DNA of 5,353 nt, taken from the NCBI GenBank assembly GCA_012727835.1, contig JAAYGE010000178.1, forward strand, positions 1 to 5,353, in the 5' to 3' direction. This DNA is from Bacillota bacterium (GTDB lineage Bacteria > Bacillota_H > UBA994 > UBA5500). Position 1 is the stretch's first letter; each line of letters begins with the position of its first letter. Below, in pieces: positions 4,517 to 5,353 of this stretch. A program made the translations under genes and the position numbers. The notes beneath the pieces are model-generated. The model was not told the origin of the DNA, made no database searches, and saw only the letters and a list, made by a program, of their open reading frames with translations.

Positions 4517-5353
4517 ATGCTGAAACTAACCCGCTATTTAAAGCCCTATCTCTTATCCATAGTGGCAGTAGCGGTTCTCGTGTTTTTACAGTCGATATCG
4601 CAATTGTATCTGCCCAATCTGATGAGTGAGATTGTAGACGTGGGCATTGTCAGCGGTGACACCAACTATATCCTACGGGTGGGAGCGCGTATGCTGTTGG
4701 TGGCTGCCTTAGGAGCGGCCTGCACCATTGGCATTAGCTATTTGTCGTCCCGCGCTGCGGCTGCCTTTGGTAGCGATCTGCGCCTGCACATGTTTGAGAA
4801 GGTTTCCTCCTTTTCTTTAACTGAATTTGCCCGTTTTGGTAACGCTTCTCTAATCACCCGCACCACCAACGACATTATGCAAATGCAACAGGTGGTGGTG
4901 TTCGGGCTGCGCATGGCACTGATGACTCCCATGATGCTGGTCGGGGGCATTATTATGGCCCTGGCAACGAATGTGAAATTGACCCTGTCGCTGGCTGCCA
5001 TTATTCCCATACTGGCTGTGATAATCGGGCTGGTGGGTAGCAAGGGCATGCCCCTTTTTCGTGCTATGCAAGACAAATTGGACAATCTGAACCGGGTGTT
5101 GCGCGAGCACCTTACCGGTATTCGAGTAATTCGAGCCTTTAATAGGGGGACCTATGAGGAGCAACGTTTCGATGAAGCAAACTTAGATCTCACCCAAACT
5201 GCCATTCGAGTCAACCGTTTGATGGCGGTGATTCAACCCATCTTTCTGTTGCTATTTAACTTCTTGGCTATAGCCGTTCTTTGGTTTGGCAGCTTGCGGG
5301 TGGACCAGGGGAGTTTGCAGGTGGGCAGTCTGATGGCCTTTATTCAATATGCC
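4517..5353 (+). CDS. ABC exporter half-transporter, membrane domain (partial, runs off the right edge)
   Basis: The first 279 residues of an ABC transporter of the exporter type are visible; no stop occurs and the ATP-binding domain would lie beyond the window. Membrane segments fall at about 11-36, 56-80, 133-151, 155-174 and 236-260. Telling motifs are LYLPNLMSEIVDVGIVSGD (30-48), typical of one partner of Firmicute heterodimeric multidrug exporters (YfiB/YheI/LmrC-like), FARFGNASLITRTTNDI (104-120), which includes the first coupling-helix region, and REHLTGIRVIRAFNR (196-210). Such proteins export drugs or lipophilic compounds using ATP, usually with a second half-transporter encoded immediately downstream. 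The ATG is chosen because AAGGGAG (4502-4508) lies 8 nt upstream. Expression is probably controlled by the extended -10 promoter and palindromic operator just before it. The exporter fold is certain; the drug-efflux role and heterodimer partner are inferred. Confidence 0.93.
   Translation, partial: MLKLTRYLKPYLLSIVAVAVLVFLQSISQLYLPNLMSEIVDVGIVSGDTNYILRVGARMLLVAALGAACTIGISYLSSRAAAAFGSDLRLHMFEKVSSFSLTEFARFGNASLITRTTNDIMQMQQVVVFGLRMALMTPMMLVGGIIMALATNVKLTLSLAAIIPILAVIIGLVGSKGMPLFRAMQDKLDNLNRVLREHLTGIRVIRAFNRGTYEEQRFDEANLDLTQTAIRVNRLMAVIQPIFLLLFNFLAIAVLWFGSLRVDQGSLQVGSLMAFIQYA

Noticed and set aside
4738..5164. Minus-strand open frames inside the ABC exporter gene
   Set aside because: Antisense shadows of a clearly recognisable membrane-domain coding sequence.

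Overview
The window most likely comes from the chromosome of an anaerobic Gram-positive bacterium of the class Clostridia, perhaps a Peptococcaceae-like lineage. This is inferred from the gene content and signals. There is a small rubredoxin, a pyruvoyl-dependent arginine decarboxylase, a VanW-family protein, an HD-GYP protein and an exporter half of the Firmicute heterodimeric ABC type. Strong purine-rich Shine-Dalgarno sites precede most genes, and two genes start with GTG. No database search was possible, so the taxonomic statement is tentative.

Layout from left to right. Positions 1-722 (minus strand) hold the N-terminal half of a MATE-family efflux protein, cut by the window edge and possibly frame-shifted near 53. 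A 235-bp divergent spacer with candidate promoters on both strands separates it from a 52-residue rubredoxin (958-1116, plus). A strong 11-bp hairpin follows, then a 432-residue protein with two HD phosphohydrolase modules, the second a canonical HD-GYP domain (1195-2493, plus). Facing it tail to tail is a pyruvoyl-dependent arginine decarboxylase (2490-2951, minus); the two stop codons overlap within one CTAG. A 150-bp divergent spacer leads to a VanW-family membrane-anchored or exported protein (3102-4037, plus), followed by a good intrinsic terminator (4097-4132).

Positions 4038-4516 contain no convincing gene but are rich in structure. After the terminator, 4137-4241 can fold into a closed multi-branch RNA shape, followed by a perfect 12-bp hairpin (4245-4276). 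Further on there is an extended -10 promoter (TGcTATAAT) and, overlapping the expected transcription start, a near-perfect 30-bp palindrome whose 18-bp core looks like a TetR-family operator. This controls an ABC exporter half-transporter (4517 to the window end), of which only the membrane domain is visible.

The genes do not form one pathway. Two are probable drug or metabolite exporters (MATE and ABC). One is a probable cyclic-di-GMP phosphodiesterase, one makes agmatine for polyamine synthesis, one is an electron carrier, and one acts at the cell envelope. I see no mobile element, CRISPR array, tRNA or rRNA, and no clear new multi-gene system. The most distinctive unexplained signal is the structured, apparently non-coding stretch upstream of the ABC exporter.
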